Below, one piece after another: positions 24,994 through 35,882 of a DNA stretch of 64,000 nt. The notes under the pieces are model-generated. The model saw only the letters and a program-made list of their open reading frames with translations, was not told the origin of the DNA and searched no databases. Each line of letters opens with the position of its first letter. Position 1 is the stretch's first letter. The position numbers were made by a program, and so were the translations under genes. The stretch comes from Haliclystus octoradiatus (Eukaryota; Cnidaria; Staurozoa; Stauromedusae; Haliclystidae): positions 34,371,993 to 34,435,992 of the forward strand of contig OU744448.1 of assembly GCA_916610825.1 (NCBI GenBank), read 5' to 3'.

Positions 24994-25629
24994 GGGACCG
25001 TTCATTATTTATCCCATGGGGGGGTACCAAAGAGATTGGGGGTGGGTAAACTAGATTTTGATTGATGAAAAGGGGGGGTAATTTTTTTGACCATGTTTTT
25101 CTTTGATCTTGATAAAATATTGAATTTGTTCAAAAATTATTCAACAAAATAAAAGTAGAATATGTGAATAATATTAAATAAGAAAGTCCAAATTAAAGTT
25201 ACTCCTTATCGCTGTTGATTGGAGAATTATCCAATGTGTTCTTTGAATCAAATTATTCCTCATGAGTGATGATTGCTTGTGCCTGTGCTAATTATGGGGC
25301 AACATGACTTACAACGATAACACGTTCATGAAGGGCTTCAGAATCATGGAAACTTTTATATTCTGAATAGATGTTGAACTATAATATTGAGTTCAGTTTT
25401 ACAATATGAAAATAATTAAAAAATCAGTTATGCTTCACAGATACCCAAAATACTGTTAATAGGCATTCGATTAAAGTTATTATTCAGTCAGTTGCTTGTT
25501 AACAAAGATTATAGTATTTGTGGGTGGGTAATTTATTTTTTTCCACTTAAAAGGGTGGGTAAGAAAAAAATTTCCAGAGAATTTCGGTTCTCTTCGGTAC
25601 CCCCCGTGGACTAAATAATGAACGGTCCC
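24994..25629. mobile_element. Harbinger-like MITE, TTA target duplication
   Basis: GGGACCGTTCATTATTTA at 24994 has its inverse ending GAACGGTCCC at 25629, and TTA flanks both ends (24991-24993, 25630-25632). Inside each end lie runs of G (GGGGGGGTACC) and of C (GGTACCCCCC). The 3-bp TTA duplication fits PIF/Harbinger. The element is 636 bp without coding capacity. Confidence 0.85.
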
Positions 25630-25632
25630 TTA

Positions 25633-26399
25633 TACGTTTTCTTCACGTGTGAGAAACTGATATTGATTACTGATTGGTTTAAATAAAAAGCAGACAAAAA
25701 TTACAGCAGCAAGAGAACAATGGGAAATCTCGATGGGTATTAAATAAATAGTGATATAAACTATATAAACTATGATTCAACTTAGAAGGACTCGTCGCAT
25801 ACTTGTGTAAAACAGTGTTGTTATGTTGTTGTTTGTTTCAGTGTTGTGAATACTCGTTACAAAAGTAATTTTAGGTGTAATTAATTAATTTTTTGAGGAA
25901 AGTAATAAGTTATCATTAACTAGTTTGCAGTGATAAAGTAATGTTACTTTCTGATATATTTACAAAATAATTTATCCCCGATTAATTTACAAAAGATTTA
26001 TTGTTTTGTTATTATGAATTTAGTATAAATGTTTCATGTGCGATATTGTTAAGCCTGTCATTGTGAAGTCCCCAATAATTTGAACTGATTGTTGTTTGTG
26101 TGGGTTGGTTATTGTTTTCTTAATGTTTTGATTTTGCTTGTATTAACAGCGGTAAGATTTTCGAAATAAATTGTTTCATTGTTTTGATAGAATTTATTCG
26201 TCACGCCATTCGACACTTCTATTGTTCAAAGATGAAGATGTCAATACATTTAAAGTTGATGAGAAAAACACGCAAATGGTTTTGACTTATGAGTGGATAA
26301 TTTTATATTTTATCGGTGAAAAACTCATAATCTTTGCAATAATTTTACGCCAGAAAAAATCATGCTCAAACACAAAAATTGACACTGAGATTAATCACA
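25633..26399. other. Intergenic, no gene recognised
   Basis: AT-rich. A frame at 26171-26419 (+) has no recognisable family and its end overlaps a LINE fragment on the other strand. Confidence 0.4.
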
Positions 26400-26710
26400 T
26401 TAAGTTGGCCCCAAATTGAACAGCCATACACAAGATGAGGTCTCACTATGTAAGACGAGTACATTTGCGATTTGTAGATATTTGAAAGAAAACAATTTAA
26501 TTTGATTAATGTATTAATGATTGACACAAAGTCAACATTAATGTTCCAGTTTAATTTGTCATTAAGCAATAAACATGTTTTTCTTCTTAGATTAGTCCAC
26601 ATTGCGTGCCTGCGTGTGCCGTTGTAGATGTTGATATGCATTTGAGTTTCTCTTTTCTCTGGAACAATGATGTTTAAATGATCTTTGTTCGATCTCAGCT
26701 TCAACACTGC
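26400..26710 (-). mobile_element. LINE ORF2 fragment, antisense
   Basis: Minus-strand translation contains DKLNWNINVDFVSIINTL and then IVRPHLVYGCSIWG. The LNW...H/N-x...I and R-P-x-L-x-Y-x-x-x-I-W blocks are typical of the thumb region just after the reverse transcriptase of Jockey/CR1-type LINEs. Both ends are lost. Confidence 0.7.
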
Positions 26711-27804
26711 AGATTAAAGGAGCAAAAATGACCGGCAGGCGCTACGCACTTAGGATCACGTGCATGTTTATTGTTTATAACACAATGTTCATTGTTGACA
26801 TGAACTTATTACAAATTAGGCTTGCGTATAACAATAGTTTCAAAGCGAGACGGTTGAATTACGCTAAGCATAAATTCAAATTGATCTCGCAGCGGTCGCC
26901 GGTCAATTTTGCCCCTTTAATTTCAACAGATTCCAATGCAGTTAGGTTTTGATTATCAATGTGCAACGATACACCACAGCTACTCACAATGCAATTCCGT
27001 CTGGACCATTCTATCAGCCTTGCTGTTTTTAGAAAACATAAACGCTGAGTTGACCTTTAGTTATGATTCATATACCAGTTGTAATCAATGATTGTAATTC
27101 GAAATCAAAATGTTAGTCAAAGCAAAGATAAGATTAGTATACTATAAACAGGAATGAGAGAAAACCTTTAAAAATACTAAAACAATAGAAAAACCAATGT
27201 TTTAGATGGATATCCATTGCTTTAAAGCGATACCTGTATTAAGAAAAATACGCATTTTCTATCTATTGTCACAATAAATGAGAGCATATTTTAGTTTATG
27301 TTCTGTGTTCAAAATAAGATGTTCCATAACTGACAATAGCTTTTCCCATGAAGCGTAGCGAAGAATTCCAAAGTTAACTGTTGTATGGTTAATGAATTTC
27401 TGAATTTGCAATTTCAATGCGACTCCAAAATTGAAATGCGTTTGTTCAAATTTAAATTCAACTTCAGGTTCACAATAACAGATATCAGATCAGGTTGGAA
27501 TTAGGAAATCTAAATTATAATTTATGATTAAATAGGATCAGAATGAATTCTTAGTAAAATAGTAGGCCCACATATTCTGATTTAAACATTTAAGATTATT
27601 GTTTAATTATTCACTTAACTATGATCTATTGTGAGAATGAGAAAGGTAGCTTACATTTACCAATTGATGTGCATCAGCTCATTATATTACAGTCATTACA
27701 CTATTTCTTTGTTGCAGAATTTTTATCTCAGTGAGTCTGCTAGATCATTTGGGATATTTCCTAATGTTAAATGTAACTGCGGGTTGCCATACCCTACTCA
27801 TTAT
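26711..27804. other. Intergenic, no gene recognised
   Basis: No supported feature. Confidence 0.4.
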
Positions 27805-27960
27805 CTGTGAGTGAGGGATGAGGGAAGCCATTTCAATATTTTCTTCTCTATTCTTGTGTTGATGTTTGACTGATAAATCATTAAACAAAAATCAATTCTC
27901 TTCTGCAGTTGCGCTAACCTTCTTGAATCTAGGTTTTCAAGATTATTATCTTTGTCAGGC
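27805..27960. mobile_element. Eroded copy of the 175-bp hAT MITE
   Basis: Shares in order with 11374-11548 the blocks CATTTCAA, TATTTTCTTCT, GTTGATGTTTGAC, AATAAATCATTAAA and CCTTCT, GAATCTAGG. The termini are too eroded to show a target duplication. Confidence 0.65.
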
Positions 27961-28239
27961 TCAGTAGCTTGGCAAGTTTAAGAAAAGTAATTGACTGAAA
28001 TTTCTCTGTCTGAAGTAGTATTTCCCTGATTCCTTCAAAGTTCTGTTCTTGAACAACTGTGATGGTTATGGAGGGAATTCCTGAGAAAGACAGGCAATTC
28101 TTCCTCTTTCAGCTTATAGGGGGAAGGGGAGCATCATAAAATTTCCAAGGTAGCATTATCGCCGAACTCGTACCGGTTTGACTGCAATGAAAATTTATAA
28201 TGCTACCAAGAAGATTACAAAAAATTTGAAAAAACTCTG

Positions 28240-28385
28240 TGAGTTCATGAACTTCATAAACAGTTTGTGCACATTTCATGAACAATTTATCACCTTCAAG
28301 AACAGTTCATGAACATGAAATTGCCCAAAAGCTCATTAACACTTCATCAATACTTCATCAACACTTCATCAACATTTACTTGAAA
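28240..28385. repeat. TTCATGAAC-rich stretch with 12-bp CTTCATCAACA repeat
   Basis: TTCATGAAC variants recur at 28245-28315, followed by about four copies of the unit CTTCATCAACA at 28337-28378. Confidence 0.55.
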
Positions 28386-28404
28386 ATTAATTACAACACA
28401 CTTG

Positions 28405-28545
28405 ACATGTTTGAATTCATATTTACTAAACAAGAAAAAGTTAGGAGACACGAGTGACGTGCTCCAAGCAAGTGAGTTGTAGCTCCTCGAGTGTCTTCCA
28501 ACCTTTTTGAGTTTAGTAAATATGAATACAAACATTTGCAAGCGT
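28405..28545. mobile_element. Small foldback (palindromic) element
   Basis: GTTTGAATTCATATTTACTA at 28409 pairs with the inverse TAGTAAATATGAATACAAAC at about 28515-28534, and pairing continues inward to GACACGAG/CTCGAGTGTC. Arms of about 55 bp surround a short loop. Confidence 0.65.
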
Positions 28546-28807
28546 GTGTTAACCCTTTTTCTAAAATAAAACAAACGTTAGAATCTTATTTGACGGCAAA
28601 TTTTAAATTCACAAATTCAAAATTCGAAGTTCAATTTCAATTCATGGAACCAAGCAAAGGGAAACCCATAACAAAATAGATATTGTTAAATATGGAAAGA
28701 CATATATACAAAACGTCTGTAATATAAATTGCACAATTGTTCTCTAGGAAATTAATTATGTAGCATGTAGGCTGCTAATTGTTATTTGAATTTTAGGCTT
28801 AACTTTA

Positions 28808-29175
28808 ACGGAGGATTAGCTCAGATGGCATAGCAACCGAACTTCAGATCGGATCATATCTGATCGACCGTGGTTTAAATCCCCCTAAGGTCAACTCAGC
28901 CTTGACTTTATCTGAAACATCAAATGAGTACCATCTGAGGATGGCGGATGGAGTGGTCCAGAGGAAATTGCATTGTGAGCAGCTGCGGTGCATCGTTGCG
29001 CATTGACAATCAAGACCTATCTGCCATGAAATCTGTTGAAATTGATCTGCATTGTCACGGCTGAGATCAACAAAGAGCGTTGAAAATCATTGCTCTCAGC
29101 GAAAACAGCCACTCATCTAGAAATAGAGGAGTGGTACGGGTGCCTGCGGTAGGGCGACACCATCTACATTACTTA
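28808..29175 (+). mobile_element. tRNA-derived SINE
   Basis: The head at about 28810-28887 is tRNA-like: A box TTAGCTCAGATGG, B box GGTTTAAATCC, and 3' pairing of GGAGGAT with ATCCCCC. A body of about 270 bp follows, ending GGTACGGGTGCCTGCGG then CACCATCTACATTAC. A second copy of the 3' part lies at 37640-37790, showing this is an interspersed family and not a tRNA gene. Confidence 0.8.
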
Positions 29176-29343
29176 CTTTTAGGTTTAACTTGATACAGCG
29201 TATGGCCTATAATTATCTTTCATTCTGTGTTTTAATTTTGCATGCTGCATAACCAATAACTCATTTGCCATGCTTTGCTAAATTGATCAAAATTATTTTC
29301 TTTTTGCAGGTAAATTTGTGATTTTATTTCAATTCTTTGGAAC

Positions 29344-29501
29344 TGTTGTATTCTAACAATACGTATTATAATCAGTTGCTAGGCAACATTGCTTATGCAC
29401 ATATCCTGTATGCTAATATTAAATATACTCAATACTTATTTGTTACTCAAAGAGTGTAGTCGTTGTCTTAGTTCTTTACCTTGTTATAATCAAACACAAC
29501 A
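29344..29501 (+). repeat. 5' LTR
   Basis: 158 bp, TG...CA ends, reads as identical to the 3' LTR. A short open frame beginning here (29389) only spans LTR and leader and is not a gene. Confidence 0.95.
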
Positions 29502-29504
29502 AAT

Positions 29505-29570
29505 TGGCGACGAGGATGGGATTCGAACCCACGCGGGCAGAGCCCAATGGATTAGCATGGCGACGAGGAT
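29505..29570 (+). promoter_or_regulatory. Extended primer-binding site, tRNA-Ser(GCU) complement, with second start
   Basis: From 29505 (TGGCGACGAGGAT...) to about 29557 the sequence is the reverse complement of a tRNA 3' half: CCA end, acceptor strand, T arm (complement of GGGTTCGAATCCC), variable arm (GGGCTCTGCCC) and anticodon arm down to the GCU anticodon. It fits animal tRNA-Ser(GCU) as I remember it. Then TGGCGACGAGGAT repeats at 29558-29570. Normal LTR-element sites cover only about 10-18 nt of the tRNA. Confidence 0.85.
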
Positions 29571-29675
29571 AAATTTTATTATTTTATTCATATTATACAT
29601 ATATACATTCAATTATTTAATGATACATATACATTCATTAAATTTTTCTTCTTAACTCTTTATTCGTCACACGTC

Positions 29676-32600
29676 ATGGCAGAGTTAAAAAGTATACCAA
29701 TCAGATTACCACCACCATATCTAGAACACCCAACAGATGAAAGACCAAACTGGGAACGTTGGCTACGACAAGTCGAGGACTACATCGCAATATATAACCA
29801 CGGTTTGTTAGAAAACAAGCAACTAACTGGAGATGTTCAAAATCAATTTTTTAGAAGTTTGCTAGGTACCGAAGGTATGCGATTGGCAGAAGGCAATTCA
29901 ACCTTATCAAGTATACAAGGACAGAGTTTTGATTCTATAAAGAAAGCAGCAGCATCTATATTCGAAGAAAAAGGCTGTGAAATTCGATCAGCAACAGAAT
30001 TATTCACAAGAAAGCAACACAAATCAGAAACTATTGCTGAATTTGTTTCAGAACTTAGAAATTTCTGTCGAAAAATAAAGTTGGAAGAAAAAGAGGATTA
30101 TGTGTTAGCGATATTATTAGCAGCAGGAGTTCATTCAAAATCTACACAAACAAGACTTCTACGGGAAACCAAAATTGAATTGGAATCCTTTTTAAATATA
30201 TCGCAATCTGAAGAAGCGGCACGTAAAGAACAAGTAAAACTACAAGCCACAAATACAAATCACGCAAGCAATATACAAGCGGTAAAGCAAACAAAGAAGG
30301 TATTCGCATCCAAAACAAAGAACAATCAATCACAGAAACAATCGACTACAACAGACAATTGTTGGTTTTGTGGCTACAAACGTCACGAAAACGGCCGAAA
30401 TGATTGCCCAGCCAAAGAGGCAATATGCAATAGCTGTGGATCAACAGGACATTTTGCCAAAGTCTGCAAAAAATCAAACAAGAATGATAAAAAGGTAAGT
30501 ATCATCAAATTCACCGAAACTACAAAGGAGTCATCTACTACACAGCAAGACCCAGCCATTGATGATGTCTCTCAGACGGTAAACAACATTTATTCATGGA
30601 ATACTACAATGGAAATTCACCATGGCAATAAATCAACGCAAATCACAGCTATGATCGACACTGGTGCATGTGCTACAATAATCAGCCATGACATCTACTG
30701 CAGATTCCTACAAGAGATACCATTGCAAAAACCAAAAGCCAATCTACTCAATTATGATGGTACACCGATCATTGGTATAAAAGGAATAATAAATTGTCCA
30801 ATTACTATTGCAGGACATAAAAACAACATTGACATTTACATAATTGACAATAAGCAACATTCAATTATTGGTCAAAATGCCATTCGAGCATTAGGTCTTT
30901 GTCTAGACGGAAAGACTGGCACTATAAACTCAATCAAAGACTCAGAAAAATTTCTAAAGCCATTCTCAAATTTACAAAAGACTGAAATTGGTAAATTTCC
31001 TGAGTACAGACATACTATTCTTCTAAGAGACAATTACAAACCAAATGCAAACAAATTAAGAACAATTCCACTGGCTAAAGAAGAATTAGTAAAACAAGAA
31101 ATCAACAACATGGTAAAAACAGGGATATGGGAGAAAATCGACAAATCAGAATGGGCACATTGTATAGTTCCTGTCTGGAAACCTGACGGATCTGTAAGAA
31201 TAACTGCAGATTTAACAAGTCTAAATGAACAAATCATCCCAACACGCCATCCTTTACTTAACATGAGCGATTTATGTCATAAATTAAAAGATTCTACTCA
31301 CTTCACAAAGCTAGACTTATCTAAAGCATATTATCACATCGAGTTAGCCGAAGAAAGTCGTCCACTCACTGCATCTATCACACCACTTGGCTTATATCAA
31401 TACAAACGTTTGCCTATGGGGTTAAAAGATGCAGCATCAGCATTCCAAGCATGTGTTGAAAGAGCTTTGGCAAATATTCCAGGTTGTGTATCTTATATTG
31501 ACGACATTCTAATCTATGCAAAGAATATTCAAGAGCATGATAACATTTTACATCAAGTATTAAAAGCACTTAACGATAACGATTTCAGACTCAATCCAAA
31601 GAAGTGCATCTTTAATCAGCAATCTATTTCATTTCTTGGACGTCGGATCTCCAACAACAGCATTCAACCAGATCCAGAACGCTATACTGCAATTTCAAAC
31701 ATGCCTGATCCTGAAAACAAAAAACAATTACAATCATTTTTGGGTGTAGTGAACTACTTTAGAGAATATATACCAAACGCTGCTACTAGACTAGAATCTC
31801 TTTACAAATTACTACGCAAAGATGTCAAATGGGTATGGACAGATGATCAACAAACTGCTACTAATGATATTAGAAAAGCTCTATCTTCAATGGTTAGTCT
31901 TCGTTTATTCGACCCGTATGCAGCTACAATACTCACTACAGATGCATCCGACATTGGTCTTGGTGCAGTTCTCACACAAATTCAAAATTCAAAAGAAGTA
32001 CCAATTGCATTTGCTTCTCATGCTCTTAGCACTAGTGAACGAAATTATGCTACTAATGAGAGGGAAGCACTAGGAGTATTATGGGCATGTGAACATTTTG
32101 AAAAATATTTACTTGGGCGTAAATTTACATTGCAATCTGATCATCAGCCACTCAAGACATTACTGATGCCATCAAATAAACGAAAATCATCAAAATTCAT
32201 TCGATGGTCTGAGCGTCTACAGTGTTTTAACTATACGTTTCAATACAAGCCTGGCAAGGAAAATCCTGCAGATGGTTTTTCAAGACTACCAACAACAAAA
32301 ATATCGGACGCTACCATAGCAACTACGTCATATTCAGCTACATCAATCGACATTATGTACATCACAGAAGGTATCAGTCTCGAAGACATTGCAGCCAGCG
32401 CCAAAAACGATGACAGCTATCAAGTTATCTCAAACTACATTACTACACAATGGCCTTCACTACGCCAGATAAAAGATAATCCATTCTCATCAAGTCTACA
32501 TCGTATACGAGACGAGCTAGATGTACGCACTCAACACGGCACAAACATCATCCTACGAGATAATAAAGTAGTAATACCATCATCACTCCAAAGACACATT

Positions 32601-33710
32601 CTTAGTCTAGCACACACTGGTCATCCTGGCATCGTCCGTTTGAAACAGAAATTACGATCAACATACTGGTGGCCTGGCATGGACAAAGACGCAGAAACAT
32701 ACGTCAAGCACTGTGATGGATGTCAAGGAACATCAAAAAGCCTCCCAAAACGAAACATTACAGCCGACAAAAAGGTACCTCCACCAGTCACGCCTTGGAC
32801 TAAACTAGCAATTGACATTACTGGTCCATTCTTCGTAGCACCGAAATCTGAGCAATACATCATAGCTCTAATTGACTACACCACTAAATATGTAAGTCTA
32901 CTACCAACAACAAACATTAATAGCAACACAGTTATAAATTGGTTGGATGAGACATTTTCAATCTTTGGTCTACCACAAGACTTGGTAAGCGATAACGGAC
33001 CGCAGTTTATTTCAGATGTTTTTGAACATTATCTGCAATCGCATGACATATGTCATATTCATACAATACCGTACCATCCAGAGAGCAACGGGTTAATTGA
33101 GAGATTCAATAGATATTTAAAGAACGGCATTCAAGCATTTACACGAGCCAAGAAACCTTGGAAAGAAGGAATCCGCTCACTTTTGATCAATTATTTAGCT
33201 ACGCCTAACGGCAATGACGGAAAATCACCTGGCCAACGACAGTTTAATCGTAATTTTCGTGCACCACATGAAGTCATTGTTAACAGAAGCTCAACACTTA
33301 CATCATCAACTACATCTACTCAAAAGCATAATACAAGCATTATCGATGATTCTACAAACAACTATTCTACTCCGACATCATCAAATTCAAATAAGAAATC
33401 ATACACAAAAGGACAACAAGTACTTACCAGAATATTCAATCCACGAAAGGGAATGTCTCCTTGGTCAAAAAAACCAGTCATCGTTCAACAATATGTTGGT
33501 AATCATTGTTATGACATTAAAACAAAAAACTTTGGAATTATTCGTCGGCATGCACGAGACATTCGACCTTACTATTCACCACCAGAGGAACATATTATTT
33601 ACCCTACTCTACAGCCTGAAGCCAATGAAGCAAAACAAAAAAGACCAACTCGAGCTTCTAGAAACAACATACCATCTCATTTAAAGGACTTTATTGTATA
33701 TCATAAATAG
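29676..33710 (+). CDS. gag-pol polyprotein of the LTR element (1,344 aa)
   Basis: One open frame. In order: gag-like N terminus; two zinc knuckles near residues 229-265 (CWFCGYKRHENGRNDC and CNSCGSTGHFAKVC); aspartic protease with IDTGA near 328; reverse transcriptase with LDLSKAYY and the catalytic YIDD near 610; RNase H (TTDASD near 757); zinc-binding integrase domain (H-H-C-C, near 990-1030); integrase catalytic core with D, D (VSDNGPQF) and E (SNGLIERFNR); and a C-terminal GPY/F-like module. The order protease-RT-RNase H-integrase is that of Ty3/Gypsy. No envelope gene is seen. It encodes machinery for the element's own retrotransposition, not a host function. Confidence 0.95.
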   Translation: MAELKSIPIRLPPPYLEHPTDERPNWERWLRQVEDYIAIYNHGLLENKQLTGDVQNQFFRSLLGTEGMRLAEGNSTLSSIQGQSFDSIKKAAASIFEEKGCEIRSATELFTRKQHKSETIAEFVSELRNFCRKIKLEEKEDYVLAILLAAGVHSKSTQTRLLRETKIELESFLNISQSEEAARKEQVKLQATNTNHASNIQAVKQTKKVFASKTKNNQSQKQSTTTDNCWFCGYKRHENGRNDCPAKEAICNSCGSTGHFAKVCKKSNKNDKKVSIIKFTETTKESSTTQQDPAIDDVSQTVNNIYSWNTTMEIHHGNKSTQITAMIDTGACATIISHDIYCRFLQEIPLQKPKANLLNYDGTPIIGIKGIINCPITIAGHKNNIDIYIIDNKQHSIIGQNAIRALGLCLDGKTGTINSIKDSEKFLKPFSNLQKTEIGKFPEYRHTILLRDNYKPNANKLRTIPLAKEELVKQEINNMVKTGIWEKIDKSEWAHCIVPVWKPDGSVRITADLTSLNEQIIPTRHPLLNMSDLCHKLKDSTHFTKLDLSKAYYHIELAEESRPLTASITPLGLYQYKRLPMGLKDAASAFQACVERALANIPGCVSYIDDILIYAKNIQEHDNILHQVLKALNDNDFRLNPKKCIFNQQSISFLGRRISNNSIQPDPERYTAISNMPDPENKKQLQSFLGVVNYFREYIPNAATRLESLYKLLRKDVKWVWTDDQQTATNDIRKALSSMVSLRLFDPYAATILTTDASDIGLGAVLTQIQNSKEVPIAFASHALSTSERNYATNEREALGVLWACEHFEKYLLGRKFTLQSDHQPLKTLLMPSNKRKSSKFIRWSERLQCFNYTFQYKPGKENPADGFSRLPTTKISDATIATTSYSATSIDIMYITEGISLEDIAASAKNDDSYQVISNYITTQWPSLRQIKDNPFSSSLHRIRDELDVRTQHGTNIILRDNKVVIPSSLQRHILSLAHTGHPGIVRLKQKLRSTYWWPGMDKDAETYVKHCDGCQGTSKSLPKRNITADKKVPPPVTPWTKLAIDITGPFFVAPKSEQYIIALIDYTTKYVSLLPTTNINSNTVINWLDETFSIFGLPQDLVSDNGPQFISDVFEHYLQSHDICHIHTIPYHPESNGLIERFNRYLKNGIQAFTRAKKPWKEGIRSLLINYLATPNGNDGKSPGQRQFNRNFRAPHEVIVNRSSTLTSSTTSTQKHNTSIIDDSTNNYSTPTSSNSNKKSYTKGQQVLTRIFNPRKGMSPWSKKPVIVQQYVGNHCYDIKTKNFGIIRRHARDIRPYYSPPEEHIIYPTLQPEANEAKQKRPTRASRNNIPSHLKDFIVYHK

Positions 33711-33835
33711 TATATTTAGTGATTAACGTTAATTTCAAGTTATCTTTAGTAATCTTATAATCTTATTATTCAATCACAATACAATAAAATACAATACATT
33801 TATTCATAAATATAACGTTAATCAGAGCGGGTGTA

Positions 33836-33993
33836 TGTTGTATTCTAACAATACGTATTATAATCAGTTGCTAGGCAACATTGCTTATGCACATATCCTG
33901 TATGCTAATATTAAATATACTCAATACTTATTTGTTACTCAAAGAGTGTAGTCGTTGTCTTAGTTCTTTACCTTGTTATAATCAAACACAACA
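33836..33993 (+). repeat. 3' LTR
   Basis: 158 bp, reads as identical to the 5' LTR and is followed by the target duplication GGAAC. The short frame at 33881-34075 starts inside it and is not a gene. Confidence 0.95.
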
Positions 33994-33998
33994 GGAAC

Positions 33999-34880
33999 AT
34001 TGCTTATTGCCTATACAATCCTCTGCAAATATGATGAATTTTAATTGCAAGAAGTACAGAAGATATACGAAATGATTTCACAAAATATAGTATCATCAAA
34101 TGTTCAATGTAGTAATGATCAATGTGACTAATAACAAGAAAGAGTGTTAAGTTTGTTGATGGTTCAACCGTTCAAACCCAGTAGTCAGTCATGAAATAAA
34201 GTAAAAGAACTGCCAACATCATCTATGTCAAAACGAAGAACGAAGAAATTAGCTAACAAGTGCTAGTCGAATAGAGTTGATCAGGATGACCTGCAGTCAC
34301 GACCAATGGACGAGACAACAATTATGTGATGTAAAACACTCTTACGCAGAGTGGTTACTTGACTGCAAGTAAGAAAACCTCATGGCATGCCTAGCAAAAT
34401 TACTTGATGTCGTTCTAAGTAATCACAGAATCTAAATCTACCATATGTCAAAAGTTTTGAACTTTCATAAGGAGGTCCAATCAATATCATACATGATCGA
34501 TCGACATTCGCACATATTTTTCATTCTCTAAACCTATCAACCTGATATATTTGAAGTAATTATACATCACCAACATTTGAATTGTGTGTTTATATTGAAA
34601 GACAGATTCCTACTTGAACAAGTTGCAGCATTTAATGACATCAATTAGTGTTATCCGATTGGTGATAAACATAATTATGTTATTTATGTAGAATGTGGAA
34701 CTTCTGCAAGATATGCCTGTAATCTCTGAAATAATCGTGATTGTCTGCACACACAATGTACATGCATACGTGATCATGCAGCTTGATTTATATCAATTCA
34801 TTTTTTTATTTACACTTGTCAACTACTTTCTTTGTTCGTATTTATATTGTATAACATTTTTCCATACCCTGTTGTGAATG
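33999..34880. other. Intergenic, no gene recognised
   Basis: No supported feature; the frame at 34695-34877 (+) matches nothing I know. Confidence 0.4.
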
Positions 34881-34889
34881 GCCACCTGT

Positions 34890-35425
34890 TGACGATGCAC
34901 AACTCCGATCATCAGATGTAGCTGCATTTCATAGTAAATTTAAATTTATTATCAAATACTTGTCGTCAAATAATCCTGCAAAAGTGTGTGATGCCTGTCA
35001 AATAGTCCTATATTATAAATGAGAGACAATCTACCTAATCTTCTGACATTGCCACAGGTCAGGATTATTGAAACAAAATGTATGACTACCCATCATGCAA
35101 TTTAATAATACCTCTATGATTATAAACAACATGTAAGTCAATATTGCAAATGATGTCTGTCAAACAGCCCCGTTGGTTAAATGGCAGGCAATCTAAGAGT
35201 AATAATTCCTTTGCCAAAATTTTTGCAGAGCAACAATATTTTACCAATTGTCCATTCCGCTTCCGAAATAGTAGGCAGTGTGATAATTATTCATTCAAAA
35301 CTGGCTGTCAAATAAATCCTACCGCTAACTGACAGGAAGTTTATCAATCACTTGAATCAATAAAGTACGACGTATCCATTTCTGCGCATGCGTATTGGAC
35401 TGCCTGTCAAATAGCCGCAGCGCTA
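34890..35425. repeat. Degenerate tandem repeat, four units with CTGTCAAATAG core
   Basis: The core G(C/T)CTGTCAAAxAG occurs at about 34994, 35155, 35303 and 35400, three times followed by a CCG...TAAATGG or CTAACTGACAGG block. Spacing is about 100-160 bp and the intervening sequence is only weakly alike. Confidence 0.5.
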
Positions 35426-35434
35426 AATGGTAGA

Positions 35435-35878
35435 CCTGTGTAGTCCTGCCCCCCCCACCTCTTCAAATTTTATCCAAATCATCATAAACACTTTGATCAG
35501 TAGTTGATCAGTTGTGATCAGTTGCTTTTAAGACTGATCAAACAAAGCGTTACAGTTATTAACGATTTTGTAGTGGGGGGCAGGACTACGCCAGCTCCCC
35601 CACCCCACCAAATTCGAAAATTTACATATCAAAAATTTGATCACGCTGTCATAAGTACTGATCAGGCATTTATATTGCTGATGAAATTACGATCAACGAA
35701 ATATTCACGTTTTAAGCTCAATTTATAGCGTAGTCCTGGCCCCCCACCCCACTTAACACGCCCAATTTCAATAACTTGCCTGGTCTATTAGCTATAGCCT
35801 GATCAGCACTGATCACATCAAAGTATTTATGATGATTTGGACAAAATTTGAAGAAGTGGGGGGCCAAGAATACGCAGG
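35435..35878. mobile_element. Composite inverted-repeat element, TAGA flanks
   Basis: CCTGTGTAGTCCTGCCCCCC at 35435 pairs with the inverse ending GGGGGGCCAAGAATACGCAGG at 35878, and TAGA flanks both (35431-35434, 35879-35882). Two further terminus-like sequences stand inside, GGGGGGCAGGACTACG near 35575 and GCGTAGTCCTGGCCCCCC near 35728. The element thus looks like two hairpins joined through a middle piece. TGATCAG motifs are dense throughout. Frames here are not genes. Confidence 0.7.
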
Positions 35879-35882
35879 TAGA

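Larger units (their letters stand above)
29344..33993 (+). mobile_element. Ty3/Gypsy-type LTR retrotransposon, whole-looking and young
   Basis: 4,650 bp bounded by two 158-bp LTRs (29344-29501, 33836-33993) that read as identical, TGTTGTATTC... to ...AACACAACA, with a 5-bp target duplication GGAAC (29339-29343, 33994-33998). A primer-binding site to tRNA-Ser lies 3 bp inside the left LTR. A single uninterrupted gag-pol frame fills the interior. Identical LTRs indicate a very recent insertion, perhaps still polymorphic in the species. It lies in intergenic DNA with no host gene disrupted. Confidence 0.95.

Noticed and set aside
28808-28890. A functional tRNA gene
   Set aside because: A and B boxes are present, but the B box is altered, the anticodon arm is irregular and a shared SINE body follows.
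29505-29557. A tRNA-Ser gene on the minus strand
   Set aside because: Only the 3' half (anticodon to CCA) is present, with CCA encoded and directly next to an LTR. It is a primer-binding region, not a tRNA gene.
29389-29655. 88-residue frame starting in the LTR
   Set aside because: Spans LTR, primer site and leader. The same start recurs in the other LTR (33881), so it is a shadow.
33214-33684. 156-residue frame overlapping the end of gag-pol
   Set aside because: Low-complexity shadow in another frame of the polyprotein; no envelope or accessory features.
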